The notes: a model not told the origin generated them from the letters alone. 61,580 bases of DNA from DATBDN01 sp036269895 (GCA_036269895.1 DATBDN010000127.1:1-61580), one strand, 5' to 3'. Counted from the stretch's first letter, positions 53,754-61,535 are shown. Numbers and translations are program-made.

Positions 53754-54587
53754 TCAATGCGCGCGCTTTTGCTCCGCCGCGTCCGATATGAGCGCCGAGT
53801 GGCCGCGCTGCTTGCCGAAGCGGTCGAGAATCGGCGCGAGCGCGACCTCGGCCCACAGCTCCGAGCCGTCGCTGCGGCGTATCCACCGCTCGGTCTTGTG
53901 CCAGCCGTCGGCCTTGTCGGCTGACTGCTCGCCGGCGAAGTCGCTTCCAGAAGGCGCGTATATGTCGGAGAGCGGCCGCCCGAGTTGTTCGTCGGCCGAA
54001 TAGCCCATCAGCGCCACTGCGCCTGCGCCCCAGTTCGTGACGTTGCCGGCCGGGTCGAGCGCGATCAGCGCCCGACCCTCGAGGCTGTCCACGATCATGC
54101 GCAGGTCGAGCAGCTGTTCGCGATCGAGCTCCAACTCCTTCAGGCGCGGATCCGCTCGCGCGATGATCCGCGGCGAGACCTCGAACCAGACCCAGGCGTC
54201 AGCGTCGCACCCAGACCCCCATGCCTCGGCGAGCGTGTCAAGCAGCGGCAAGCCGAGGCCGCCGTTGCCGTCCGGGCTCGCGCCCGGCTGCGCGGCCGGC
54301 ACGAAGCCCGGGCCGTCATCGGCGACGACGACGGCCACCGATCCACCAGCGGGCCAGATGTCGACGCGGACTTCCCCGCCGCCGGCGTGCTTGACCGAAT
54401 TCGTGACGACCTCCGAGATCAGGAGCTGCGCGCGCTCGAAAGCCTCGTCGTTCACCCGCCCGCGCAGGTGCGCGAGCGCGCTGCGAGCGATAGCGGGCGC
54501 GTACTGATCGGACTCGAGCGCCAGGCGGACGACGGTCGATCCGTTCGAGACCGGCCGGGTCGCACCCTGCCAGCGCTGGTATGTCAT
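53754..54587 (-). CDS. RsbW-like ATPase fused to a PAS domain
   Basis: Protein of 277 residues with two domains in an unusual order. Residues about 15-150 are an HATPase_c_2 (RsbW/anti-sigma type) domain with N box LISEVVTNSVKHAG, G1 DDGPGFVP and G2 GNGGLGLPLLDTL. Residues about 160-275 form a PAS domain (IVDSLEGRALIALDPAGNVT, GAVALMGYSADEQLGRPLSD). There is no phospho-acceptor His or phosphatase domain. It could be a Ser/Thr kinase-like anti-sigma regulator whose PAS domain senses a signal. AGGGAGG precedes the ATG. Confidence 0.85.
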   Translation of the reverse strand: MTYQRWQGATRPVSNGSTVVRLALESDQYAPAIARSALAHLRGRVNDEAFERAQLLISEVVTNSVKHAGGGEVRVDIWPAGGSVAVVVADDGPGFVPAAQPGASPDGNGGLGLPLLDTLAEAWGSGCDADAWVWFEVSPRIIARADPRLKELELDREQLLDLRMIVDSLEGRALIALDPAGNVTNWGAGAVALMGYSADEQLGRPLSDIYAPSGSDFAGEQSADKADGWHKTERWIRRSDGSELWAEVALAPILDRFGKQRGHSALISDAAEQKRAH

Positions 54588-54846
54588 GGCCTTGTGGCCT
54601 CCCTTGCGATCTACCGCCGTTCCCGGTGGCCCGGCCGGCTTACCGCGTTGTTGGCTCGAGGCCGTCAGCCTGCGTCGCGGCTCTGCCCAAGACGCGGTCC
54701 AGGAAGGCGGTCTGCCGGGATGCTACCGCGTTTGTCGCTCCGACCCAAGCTATTTGGGGTATAGACTCAGGGCACCGGTCGTCGGGTTCTTCGCCCTCTC
54801 TCCCTCGCGCTCGGCCAGCCAACAGAGGAGGCTTAAGGAGGCGGTG
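54588..54846. other. intergenic region between divergent genes, no gene seen
   Basis: This 259-bp stretch separates the ATPase-PAS gene from the DUF2294 gene. It holds a GGGGTATAG at 54756-54764 that could serve as a -10 element, but no partner -35 at a standard distance is clear. I see no small gene with a convincing start and ribosome binding site. Confidence 0.4.
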
Positions 54847-55284
54847 ATGACCGCCCGTGACCAGAGCGCCAGCGACGGGGTGCTCCGCGGAGCCGAGCAC
54901 GACCGCACGATGCTGAGCGCGATGTCGACCGAGATGGTCGCGCTCTACAAGACGCAACTGGGCCGCGGGCCGACGAAGGTGCGCACGGACTGGGCGGGCC
55001 CGGATGCGCTGCTCGTCACCCTCGAAAATTCGCTGACGCCGGCGGAGCGTCGGCTCGTGGCGATGGGTGAGCACGCCCGGCTCCGGGACGCGCGCACGTT
55101 CGCCCAATACGCATCGATCCAAGAGTTCATCGAGGTCGCCGAACGCCTGACCGACCGTCGCGTCCGCGCGTTTGTCAGTGGGATTGACACAGCGGCCGAT
55201 GTCTGCTCGGAGGTGTTCTATTTCGAGCCGGAGCCGCCGCCGAGCGAGGACGGCCAATCGCCCGACGGGGATCGCCCGCGCTAG
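54847..55284 (+). CDS. DUF2294 family protein
   Basis: Protein of 145 residues matching DUF2294 (often labelled Na-translocating decarboxylase domain). It contains STEMVALYKTQLGRGPTKVR, then LLVTLENSLTPAERRLV, and VRAFVSGIDTAADVCSEVFY. The biochemical role is unsettled. TAAGGAGG precedes the ATG with ideal spacing. Its TAG stop shares CTAG with that of the convergent desaturase gene. Confidence 0.85.
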   Translation: MTARDQSASDGVLRGAEHDRTMLSAMSTEMVALYKTQLGRGPTKVRTDWAGPDALLVTLENSLTPAERRLVAMGEHARLRDARTFAQYASIQEFIEVAERLTDRRVRAFVSGIDTAADVCSEVFYFEPEPPPSEDGQSPDGDRPR

Positions 55285-56228
55285 CTCGGCTGCCCGCTTG
55301 CGGCAGTTGCCACCTGTCTCGCCACCTGCTTCTCGGCCGGCACCCGCACGACGTCCCACGCCAGGCCGACTCGCTCGAGAGTGTCGATCAGCCACGCGCC
55401 GAGGTCGAGCTGGCCGCGGCCAAGCCCATGACGCGAGGAGGTCGGGAATGCGTGGTGGTTGTTGTGCCACGACTCGCCGAAGGTGATCGGGGCGAGCCAT
55501 GCGAGGTTGCGTGACTCATCGGTGGTGCCGAACGGCCGGCGACCGAAGAAGTGGCACAGCGAGTTGATGCTGAAGGTCGCGTGGTGCAGCAGGAAGATGC
55601 GCGCGCCGCCGCCCCACAGCAGGCCGGTCAACCCTCCGATGACCGAACCTGTGAGCGCGACGCCGAGCCCGAACGCGAGGCCGAGGCCCGCGACGACCCA
55701 CAGCGGGAAGGCGCGGCTGACCCAAACCAGGTCGCGTTCGTTCATCAGGTCCCTCGCATAGCGAGCGGGGTTTGCACGATCGTTGCTGCGGAACAGCCAG
55801 CCGACGTGCGCGTGGACGAGGCCCTGAACGGCGCCCCGGACACCGCCCGCCTGACCGACGTGAGGGCTGTGGGGGTCACCCGGCTGGTCTGAGAAGACGT
55901 GGTGCTTGCGGTGGGTCGCGACCCACTCGACCAGTGACCCCTCGACCGCCATCGACCCGAGCACGGCGAACACCACGCGCAGCACGCGCGTCGTCTTGAA
56001 GCTGCGGTGCGTGAAGAGGCGATGGAAGCCGACGGTTATGCCGAGCCCCGTGATGAGGTAGACGATCGCCAGAACCACGAGGTCCTGCCAGTGGAGGATG
56101 CCGCCCCACGCCAGGCATCCCGCGGCGATGAGTGCGGCGAGCGGTGCGCCGGTAGCGACTCCTTGGATGGCGCGGTCAAGCCACACGTGCTCGATCGGAA
56201 CCGACTCGGGGGGTTTCGAAGAGGTCAT
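55281..56228 (-). CDS. membrane fatty acyl-CoA desaturase (delta-9 type)
   Basis: Integral membrane di-iron desaturase of 315 residues. The three histidine boxes are present: HRLFTH, HRKHH and HNNHH, spaced as in acyl-CoA delta-9 desaturases, with four or so membrane helices around them. The enzyme would introduce a double bond in membrane fatty acids, consistent with the neighbouring cold-shock genes and a membrane-fluidity response. AAGGAGG lies before the ATG at 56228; a start 21 nt further upstream is less likely. Confidence 0.92.
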   Translation of the reverse strand: MTSSKPPESVPIEHVWLDRAIQGVATGAPLAALIAAGCLAWGGILHWQDLVVLAIVYLITGLGITVGFHRLFTHRSFKTTRVLRVVFAVLGSMAVEGSLVEWVATHRKHHVFSDQPGDPHSPHVGQAGGVRGAVQGLVHAHVGWLFRSNDRANPARYARDLMNERDLVWVSRAFPLWVVAGLGLAFGLGVALTGSVIGGLTGLLWGGGARIFLLHHATFSINSLCHFFGRRPFGTTDESRNLAWLAPITFGESWHNNHHAFPTSSRHGLGRGQLDLGAWLIDTLERVGLAWDVVRVPAEKQVARQVATAASGQPS

Positions 56229-56303
56229 GGTCGTTCGGCCTCCTTGCAATGGGTGACCGTTCCCGAATGGCCCGGTCGCCGTACTGCGTCGAATTTGGTC
56301 GCC

Positions 56304-56534
56304 TCAGCGCTGTCCGTCGAGGCGCGCGTTGAGCGCCCGCAACTGTGCGTCCTCCGCCAGCGCCAGCCGGCGCTCGCGCTCGCTCGCCGCGACCGTGGTC
56401 GCCGAGTCCTGCTCGTGGGCGCGCTTCTTCGCCGCAGCGTTGCGCTGCTCGACCGCGTCTCGCTGGGCCCTCCAGGCGGCGTCGCCCCGCGGACCGGGTG
56501 CGGCCACCTCGTTGGGCTGTTCGTCCGCGGTCAC
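56304..56534 (-). CDS. small charged hypothetical protein
   Basis: Protein of 76 residues with a long Ala/Glu/Arg helix (QRDAVEQRNAAAKKRAHEQD, then ASERERRLALAEDAQLRALN). It is likely to be a coiled coil. No family is recognised. The start overlaps the stop of the cold-shock gene by 4 bp, so it is translated from the same transcript. Confidence 0.6.
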   Translation of the reverse strand: MTADEQPNEVAAPGPRGDAAWRAQRDAVEQRNAAAKKRAHEQDSATTVAASERERRLALAEDAQLRALNARLDGQR

Positions 56535-56734
56535 GCCGGCGTCACGTTCACGGCACGGGGGCCCTTGGTGTCTTGCTCGGTGTCGAACGAGACCCGTTGA
56601 CCCTCGCGCAGCGAGCGGAAGCCATCGGCGTTGATTGCGCTCTGGTGGACGAAGAGGTCCTTGCCCCCTTCATCCGGTGTGATGAAGCCAAAGCCCTTCT
56701 GGTCGCTGAAGAACTTGACCGTTCCTTCTGCCAT
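56531..56734 (-). CDS. cold-shock domain protein
   Basis: CspA-like single-domain RNA/DNA-binding protein of 67 residues. RNP1 is KGFGFI and RNP2 is DLFVH, with the usual ending RAVNVTP. It is predicted to act as an RNA chaperone. GGAGGAAAAC lies just before the ATG. A paralogue is at 57248 on the other strand; the two share the central motif region but differ in the N-terminal FFSDQ against WFSDE. Confidence 0.93.
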   Translation of the reverse strand: MAEGTVKFFSDQKGFGFITPDEGGKDLFVHQSAINADGFRSLREGQRVSFDTEQDTKGPRAVNVTPA

Positions 56735-56848
56735 GGTTTTCCTCCGAGGTCAGTGCTGGCGTTGCGCGGAGGACTCCTGTGAAAGGACGAACTGCGTACG
56801 TCTGCACGGGTTGCCGGACGCGGGGTCCGATTCGTACTGCTCTTAACC

Positions 56849-57022
56849 CTACCGCCGATAACGGTCAGCGCCGCCCTTTTCGCGCGGCGGACGGGCCGGA
56901 TTCTCCTTGCGTTCGGCGGGCGTCATCGGGCGTATGACCAGCAAGCCATTCGCAACCTGATCCTCGATCAGCTTCAGCTTCTCGGCGCGCTGCTGCTCCT
57001 TGCGTTCCCAATGAGTGCTCAC
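56849..57022 (-). CDS. small basic protein (57 residues)
   Basis: This gene is below common length cut-offs. It starts at GTG 57022 with VSTHWERKEQQRAEKLKLIE, continues DQVANGLLVIRPMTPAERK and ends GGADRYRR before TAG. The amphipathic first half and basic Pro-containing second half look like a nucleic-acid-associated peptide. The GC-ending codons favour this frame over the longer overlapping frame on the same strand, which has low-complexity Arg/Gly content. The family is not known to me. Confidence 0.55.
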   Translation of the reverse strand: MSTHWERKEQQRAEKLKLIEDQVANGLLVIRPMTPAERKENPARPPREKGGADRYRR

Positions 57023-57149
57023 GCTTACTTGACCTGCCGTCCTGCCGCTCGCGTGTTGTAACCAAGTCGATGAGGAGCGGCTAGAGACACCAACCCGGCT
57101 TCTGCTGTCCCCTCAACCATACCCACCGATACTGCTACCGTCACGTGCG

Positions 57150-57167
57150 CCGGGCGAGTTTGCCCGG
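57150..57167 (+). promoter_or_regulatory. hairpin in the cold-shock gene leader
   Basis: CCGGGC and GCCCGG close a 6-nt loop in the 225-bp region upstream of the second cold-shock gene. The start region has GTGGAGG before the ATG. A structured leader would be consistent with temperature control, but no thermosensor class can be named. Confidence 0.35.
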
Positions 57168-57247
57168 GTGTAAATCGTGTAGCGCCGCAAGTTGCCGTAA
57201 GAGCTCCTCCGCGTTCGCAGCACACAACGCCGTGGAGGTAAAGAAAC

Positions 57248-57451
57248 ATGGCAACCGGAACAGTGAAGTGGTTCTCAGACGAGAAGGGCTTCGGATTCAT
57301 CACCCCTGACGAGCTGGGCAAGGACCTCTTCGTCCACCACACAGCGATCCAGGGCGATGGCTACCGCTCGCTCAACGAGGGAGCCAAGGTCTCCTACGAC
57401 GCCGAGCAGGGCCCCAAGGGTCCGCAGGCGCAGAACGTCCGGGCGATCTAG
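57248..57451 (+). CDS. cspA: cold-shock domain protein (CspA-like)
   Basis: Canonical CspA-type RNA chaperone of 67 residues: GTVKWFSDEKGFGFI with RNP1, KDLFVH with RNP2, and the end PQAQNVRAI. GTGGAGG lies 9 nt before the ATG. A DEAD-box helicase gene begins 46 bp downstream in the same direction; cold-shock proteins and DEAD-box helicases often remodel RNA together at low temperature. Confidence 0.94.
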   Translation: MATGTVKWFSDEKGFGFITPDELGKDLFVHHTAIQGDGYRSLNEGAKVSYDAEQGPKGPQAQNVRAI

Positions 57452-57497
57452 CCCGCTTCTCCTTCCGCGCCGCGACTGCGGCGCGACGAAAGGTTTC

Positions 57498-58595
57498 ATG
57501 AACAAGCAGTCATTCGCCGATCTCGGCGTGCTGCCAGTCCTCTGTGAGGCGCTGGCGGCACGCGGGATCGCGTCGGCTTTCCCCGTGCAGCAGCTCGTCG
57601 TCCCCGACGTGCTCGCCGGCCGGGATGTGCTGGCCCAATCGCCGACCGGCAGCGGCAAGACGCTCGCCTTCGGCCTCCCACTTGTCCAACGACTTTCACG
57701 CGAGCCCCGTCCCGGGTCCGGGCTCGTTCTCGCACCAACTCGCGAGCTGGCATTGCAGATCGCCACGGAGCTCGAGCCGCTGACCGACGCCTGCGGCCTC
57801 CGTCTGGCCGCTGTCTACGGCGGCGTCGGCTTCGGTCGCCAGATCGCGGCCGCGCGCCGCGCGAACCTGATCGTGGCGTGTCCCGGCCGCCTGGAAGACC
57901 TGATCGGCCGCGGCGATGTGAAGCTAGGCAACGTCGAGTGCCTCGTGCTCGACGAGGCCGACCGGATGCTCGACATGGGCTTCAAGCCCGCAGTCGACCG
58001 CATCGTCAAGCAGATCCCGCGTGACCGCCAGACCCTCCTGTTCTCCGCGACGCTCGAGGGCGCCGTCGGAAAGCTGGCGCAAACGCTCACGCGCAATCCT
58101 CGGCGGCACGAGCACCGGCCCCCGCGCACGCACGAGACGATCGCCCATCGCTTCGTCTCGGTCGTGCACGAGGAGAAGCTCGACACCCTGGTGCACGAGC
58201 TCGGCGCGAGCGAACGTGGGCGGACACTCGTGTTCGTACGCACCAAGCGCGGTGCCGACCGGCTGGTCAAGCGCCTGCGCGGCCACGGAGCGGATGCCGT
58301 CGCGATTCACGGCGACAAGTCACAAGCGCAGCGCGAGAAGGCGCTCGCGCGCTTCCACGCCGGTTCGACCGACACGCTCGTGGCAACCGACGTCGCCGCG
58401 CGCGGCATCGACGTCGAGGGGGTCACGCACGTGATCAACTTCGACGCGCCGGCCGACCGTGACACGTACGTGCACCGCATCGGGCGCACCGGCCGTGCAG
58501 GCAAGACGGGCGTAGGGATCACGTTCTTCGTCGACGACCAGGCGAAGGACATGCGCTCCATACAGAAGGCGCTCGGGCTCACCGTGACGCGTTAG
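57498..58595 (+). CDS. DEAD-box RNA helicase
   Basis: ATP-dependent RNA helicase of 365 residues, short for the family (core only, no C-terminal RNA-binding tail). Visible motifs are an upstream Phe (SFADLG) with the Q motif (PVQQ), I SPTGSGKT, Ia PTRELA, Ib-like PGRL, II DEAD, III SAT, IV VFVRTK, V TDVAARGID and VI HRIGRTGRAG. The ATG at 57498 matches the family N-terminus; the longer upstream frame overlaps the cold-shock gene. It is likely co-transcribed with cspA. Confidence 0.94.
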   Translation: MNKQSFADLGVLPVLCEALAARGIASAFPVQQLVVPDVLAGRDVLAQSPTGSGKTLAFGLPLVQRLSREPRPGSGLVLAPTRELALQIATELEPLTDACGLRLAAVYGGVGFGRQIAAARRANLIVACPGRLEDLIGRGDVKLGNVECLVLDEADRMLDMGFKPAVDRIVKQIPRDRQTLLFSATLEGAVGKLAQTLTRNPRRHEHRPPRTHETIAHRFVSVVHEEKLDTLVHELGASERGRTLVFVRTKRGADRLVKRLRGHGADAVAIHGDKSQAQREKALARFHAGSTDTLVATDVAARGIDVEGVTHVINFDAPADRDTYVHRIGRTGRAGKTGVGITFFVDDQAKDMRSIQKALGLTVTR

Positions 58596-58602
58596 CGCGA
58601 CC

Positions 58603-58779
58603 TCAGTCGCCTCCGAGCACTGCCAGATCGAGCTGGGCGATGCGGTCCGGGTCGGCAAGGAAGTCGATCTCGAGCGACGACCGTCGTGAGCCAGGCGCGG
58701 AGGTTCTCGACGTCGCTCGTGCGCGGACGTGCCCCCGGTGCTGCTCGAAGCGGTCCGCCAGCCACTCACCCTCGTCCAT
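58603..58779 (-). pseudogene. internally deleted ECF sigma factor remnant
   Basis: A 58-codon frame begins MDEGEWLADRFEQHRGHVRA, the N-terminus of an ECF41-like sigma factor (compare LAEEFEQHRVRLRA in the intact gene at 23346). It ends EIDFLADPDRIAQLDLAVLG, the C-terminus typical of the same family. In the middle another frame still encodes DVENLRAWLTTVVAR, a region 2 segment (intact: AIANLPGWLTAVVAR). About 200 codons are missing in at least two deletions, with a frame change. The start still has GGAAGAA upstream. Confidence 0.7.
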
Positions 58780-58855
58780 CGGTCACATTCTTCCTTCGCG
58801 TTGGGTCATACCACCAGGACCCCTGAAAGCCCGCGTATGTGACCAGGAGATCGCC

Positions 58856-59116
58856 ATGGAATCGGAATTGCATTCACCCGTCTTCGAGGAGACCACGACG
58901 CTGCTGGCCGGCGGCGGCCTCATCACGATGGTGCTCTTCCCGTTCGCGGTGCCGCTCCTTCTCCTGACGGCGCTTGCGGCGCTTCCGCTGGTGCTGGGCG
59001 CGCTCGTCGGCGGTCTGGTCGCGGCTCCCTTCTTGCTCGTGCGCCGCCTTCTGCGAGGTCGGAAGGGCGTGCCACGCATCGCGCGGTCATTTGGGTTGTG
59101 CAGGCGCTTGACATAG
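58856..59116 (+). CDS. small membrane protein
   Basis: Protein of 86 residues with two closely spaced hydrophobic helices (about 21-60, including ITMVLFPFAVPLLLLTALAA) and a basic end. AGGAG precedes the ATG. No family is recognised. The last about 13 codons (ending LCRRLT) are read antisense to the MarR remnant, so the native C-terminus may have been replaced when that remnant was joined here. Confidence 0.6.
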   Translation: MESELHSPVFEETTTLLAGGGLITMVLFPFAVPLLLLTALAALPLVLGALVGGLVAAPFLLVRRLLRGRKGVPRIARSFGLCRRLT

Positions 59117-59220
59117 CGAGAGCCCTCGAGCTCGTCCACGACTGCCACGATGGTCGTTCGGTCGATCCGCAACAACTCGCCGCGACTGGTTCCGGTGGCG
59201 GCCGCGGACGAAGACCTGAG
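59076..59220 (-). pseudogene. MarR-family regulator fragment
   Basis: The reverse strand encodes SRGELLRIDRTTIVAVVDEL followed by EGSRYVKRLHNPNDRAM, which is the recognition helix and wing of a MarR-type regulator (typically GIDRTTMVALVDELE then an RHPEDRR wing). The frame has no start of its own, and homology ends abruptly after the wing, so it is a broken fragment. It overlaps the 3' end of the small membrane protein gene and abuts the malic enzyme gene. Confidence 0.65.
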
Positions 59221-59225
59221 TCCGT

Positions 59226-60569
59226 CTAGCGGCTAGCAGCGCCGCTGTCGATTGCGGCGCGGCGGACGGCTTCGGCGACCTTGGCGTGCACCTGGCGGTC
59301 GAGCACGTCCGGGACGAGCTCTGACTCGACCGTCAGCCCCGCAAGCGCCCACGCCGCGGCGCGCTTCATTTCGAGGTTGATCTCTTTCGCCTCGGCGAGC
59401 AGGGCGCCGTGGAAGATCCCGGGATAGCCGAGCACGTTGTTGACGCTCGTGCCGTCCGCTGCGAACGAGGCGCCCGCTGCGAGGGCGTCCTCCGGCTCGA
59501 TCTCCGGTACCGGATTGGTCAACGCAAGGATCACCTGGCCGGTACGCACCATCTCCGGGCCGATGAGACCAGGCCGGCCGCTCGTGGCCACGACGACGTC
59601 GGCTTCGCGCATCACGCTTTCCAGGTCCGCGATCTCGATGCCACGTGCACGCGCCCGCTCCTGCGCCACTCGGTTGGGGTCGGAGGCGAGCACCCGGCGG
59701 ACGCCCGCGTCGTGGATCAGCGTGGCGATGCCGAAGCCCGCTGCGCCGAGGCCGATCTGGCCGACGGTCGCCTCGTCGAGCCGGATGCCGACGCCGCGAC
59801 AGGCCGCGATCGCGGCGGCGAAGGTGACCACTGCGGTGCCGTGGACGTCGTCGTGCATCACGGGCTGGGGGAGGCGCTCGATCAGCTGGCGCTCGATCTC
59901 GAAGCACTCTGGAGCCGAGATGTCCTCGAGGTGGATGCCGCCGAAGCCGGGGGCGATGCGAGCGACCGTCTCTACGAACTCGCTGACGTCCTTGGTGTCG
60001 ATCAGGATCGGCGTGGCACTAACGCCTACAAGCTGTGCGTAGAACAAAGCCTTGCCTTCCATGACCGGCAGCGAGGCCAGCGGGCCGATGTCACCCAGGC
60101 CCAGCACGCGTGTCCCGTTCGTACATATCGCGACGCTGCGCCCGACCGTGGTGAAACGGCGGGCGATGTGCGGATACTCGGCGATGGCCGCGGACACCCG
60201 CGCGACGCCTGGCGTGTAGACGTCACGCATGTCTTGATGCGAACGCACCTGCACGTGCGGCACGACGTCGAGCTTGCCGCCGTCGTGCGCGATGAATGCG
60301 CGGTCGTGGAACCAGGCGACGGTCACGCCCGGCAAGCTCGCAAGGGCAACCGCGAGCTCGTCCGCGTGCGCCTTGTCGCGTGTCTCGATCGTTATCTCGC
60401 GGATCGCTTCGTCGCGTGCGACAGAGATCGTCGTCAGGTCGCCGATCAGGCCGCCGTGCTCAGCGATCTTCGCCGCGACCGCGGCCAGCTGTCCCGGCTG
60501 GTGCGGGATCCTTACGCGATATACGCAGTCCATAGCCATGACTGGAGCGCGCCGCCGGGCGGCGGTCAT
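59226..60569 (-). CDS. malic enzyme with N-terminal ACT domain
   Basis: Oxidative malate decarboxylase (malate to pyruvate, NAD(P)H and CO2) of 447 residues. Residues about 15-90 form an ACT-like regulatory domain (YRVRIPHQPGQLAAVAAKIA). The catalytic part has VYTPGVARVSAAI with the catalytic Tyr, FYAQLVGVSATPILIDTK with a Lys, the metal-site HLEDISAPECFEIE and DDVHGTAVV, and the NAD-binding GLGAAGFGIA. I chose ATG 60569, because TAGGGT (60578-60583) lies 8 nt upstream; ATG 60539 or 60533 are possible. Confidence 0.93.
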   Translation of the reverse strand: MTAARRRAPVMAMDCVYRVRIPHQPGQLAAVAAKIAEHGGLIGDLTTISVARDEAIREITIETRDKAHADELAVALASLPGVTVAWFHDRAFIAHDGGKLDVVPHVQVRSHQDMRDVYTPGVARVSAAIAEYPHIARRFTTVGRSVAICTNGTRVLGLGDIGPLASLPVMEGKALFYAQLVGVSATPILIDTKDVSEFVETVARIAPGFGGIHLEDISAPECFEIERQLIERLPQPVMHDDVHGTAVVTFAAAIAACRGVGIRLDEATVGQIGLGAAGFGIATLIHDAGVRRVLASDPNRVAQERARARGIEIADLESVMREADVVVATSGRPGLIGPEMVRTGQVILALTNPVPEIEPEDALAAGASFAADGTSVNNVLGYPGIFHGALLAEAKEINLEMKRAAAWALAGLTVESELVPDVLDRQVHAKVAEAVRRAAIDSGAASR

Positions 60570-60619
60570 TCGGCCGCACCCTAAACGACGTGCTCCTCAC
60601 GGCTGGCCGGCGGAGCCGC

Positions 60620-61075
60620 TCAGGTCGATCCCGCACCGTTGCGGGCTTCGATCGCCTCGACCGTCTTTCCGAATTCCTTCGGCAACACGCCTCTGCCGAC
60701 GGTCCCCAGCAAGAGCCCCAGCGCCCGCCCCCGGACGTTCTTTCCCTCGCGCACGACGACAACGTCGATGTCGGTCGTGCCGTCGGGCGTCCGGGTGAAC
60801 GTGTAGGTGTGGCCCGAATGGCCTCCCCACGCGTTGGAGTCGGTGGTCTTCATGACGACGCGGTCGGGATTGGACCAGTCGTAGTCCAGTCGTTCCCAGG
60901 TGCCGTGCGAGCCCTCGGTGACGTCGGCATGACCGGGGCTCTGGTCGTGCACCTTGAGGTAGCCGTCGTCGCTGTTGCCGAACAGCTCCGAGCGACCCGG
61001 CCCGAAGTCGGTCAGCCCGGCAACGAACTGCTCCGGTGTCGCGGTGGTCGTCTGGTTGAAGTGGATCGTGGGCAT
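60620..61075 (-). CDS. SRPBCC-like small protein
   Basis: Protein of 151 residues with a START/SRPBCC-type strand pattern: PTIHFNQTTTATPEQFVAGL, GTWERLDYDWSNPDRVVM and HTYTFTRTPDGTTDIDVVVV. The last 40 residues include GRALGLLLGTVGRGVLP, a possible lipid-facing helix. Members bind hydrophobic ligands or are simple stress proteins. AAAGGAGG precedes the ATG at 61075. The ligand is unknown. Confidence 0.75.
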   Translation of the reverse strand: MPTIHFNQTTTATPEQFVAGLTDFGPGRSELFGNSDDGYLKVHDQSPGHADVTEGSHGTWERLDYDWSNPDRVVMKTTDSNAWGGHSGHTYTFTRTPDGTTDIDVVVVREGKNVRGRALGLLLGTVGRGVLPKEFGKTVEAIEARNGAGST

Positions 61076-61220
61076 TCGTCCTCCTTTGTACGCGGGCAGC
61101 TTTACCGCCCGCGTCGCCCTTCGCACCCGTGGAGTCCCTGGCAGTCGACCCGGGTGTTGTGCAAGCTCAGGTCGTCTTGATCAGGCCGCCGCGGGGAGCA
61201 TCCCACGTCGCCCGACCTGG

Positions 61221-61508
61221 CTGTTCCGGATTCTGGCGGCGGTCATCTTCGCGTTCACATCGATCGCTGCCGTGAACACGCTGATGATGATCGCGATCCA
61301 CCGCACCCGCGAGTTGGCGCTCCTGAGGCTCGTGGGCGGAACGCGACAGCAGGTCATCGCGATCGCTCGCTGGGAGGGCGGTCTGGCGGTCACGCTCGGG
61401 ATCGTCCTCGGGTCGGCGATAGCGCTCGTGGGCGTCCTCGCGACGCAGATCGCGACGCGCATAGCGCTGCGGACGCGCCCGGTCGACGGGATCGGCGTGC
61501 ACGAATGA
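61221..61508 (+). pseudogene. FtsX-like ABC permease fragment
   Basis: This frame gives LFRILAAVIFAFTSIAAVNT followed by LMMIAIHRTRELALLRLVGG and TRQQVIAIARWEGGLA, the membrane-coupling segment of FtsX/MacB-type permeases (usually NTLLMAVLERTRELALLRAVGATRRQ). There is no start codon with a ribosome binding site, the N-terminal extracytoplasmic part is missing, and the last helix is short. It is a remnant of one end of a much larger gene. Confidence 0.7.
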
Positions 61509-61516
61509 GGGCCCAA

Positions 61517-61535
61517 AAACGCAGTTAGTGCGTTT
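61517..61535. repeat. short hairpin after the FtsX fragment
   Basis: AAACGCA and TGCGTTT form a perfect 7-bp stem with the loop GTTAG, 8 nt after the fragment stop. It has A-rich and T-rich edges, unlike the rest of the window. It could be a terminator or one copy of a dispersed repeat. I find no second copy in this window. Confidence 0.4.

Noticed and set aside
54756..54764. SigB-type promoter (GGGTAT) before the DUF2294 gene
   Set aside because: The -10-like GGGTAT has no GTTT-type -35 at 12-14 nt, so a general-stress promoter is not supported.
56865..57065. 66-codon frame on the minus strand in the cold-shock block
   Set aside because: It is Gly/Arg/Glu low-complexity, and a different frame of the same strand (56849-57022) has better protein-like character.
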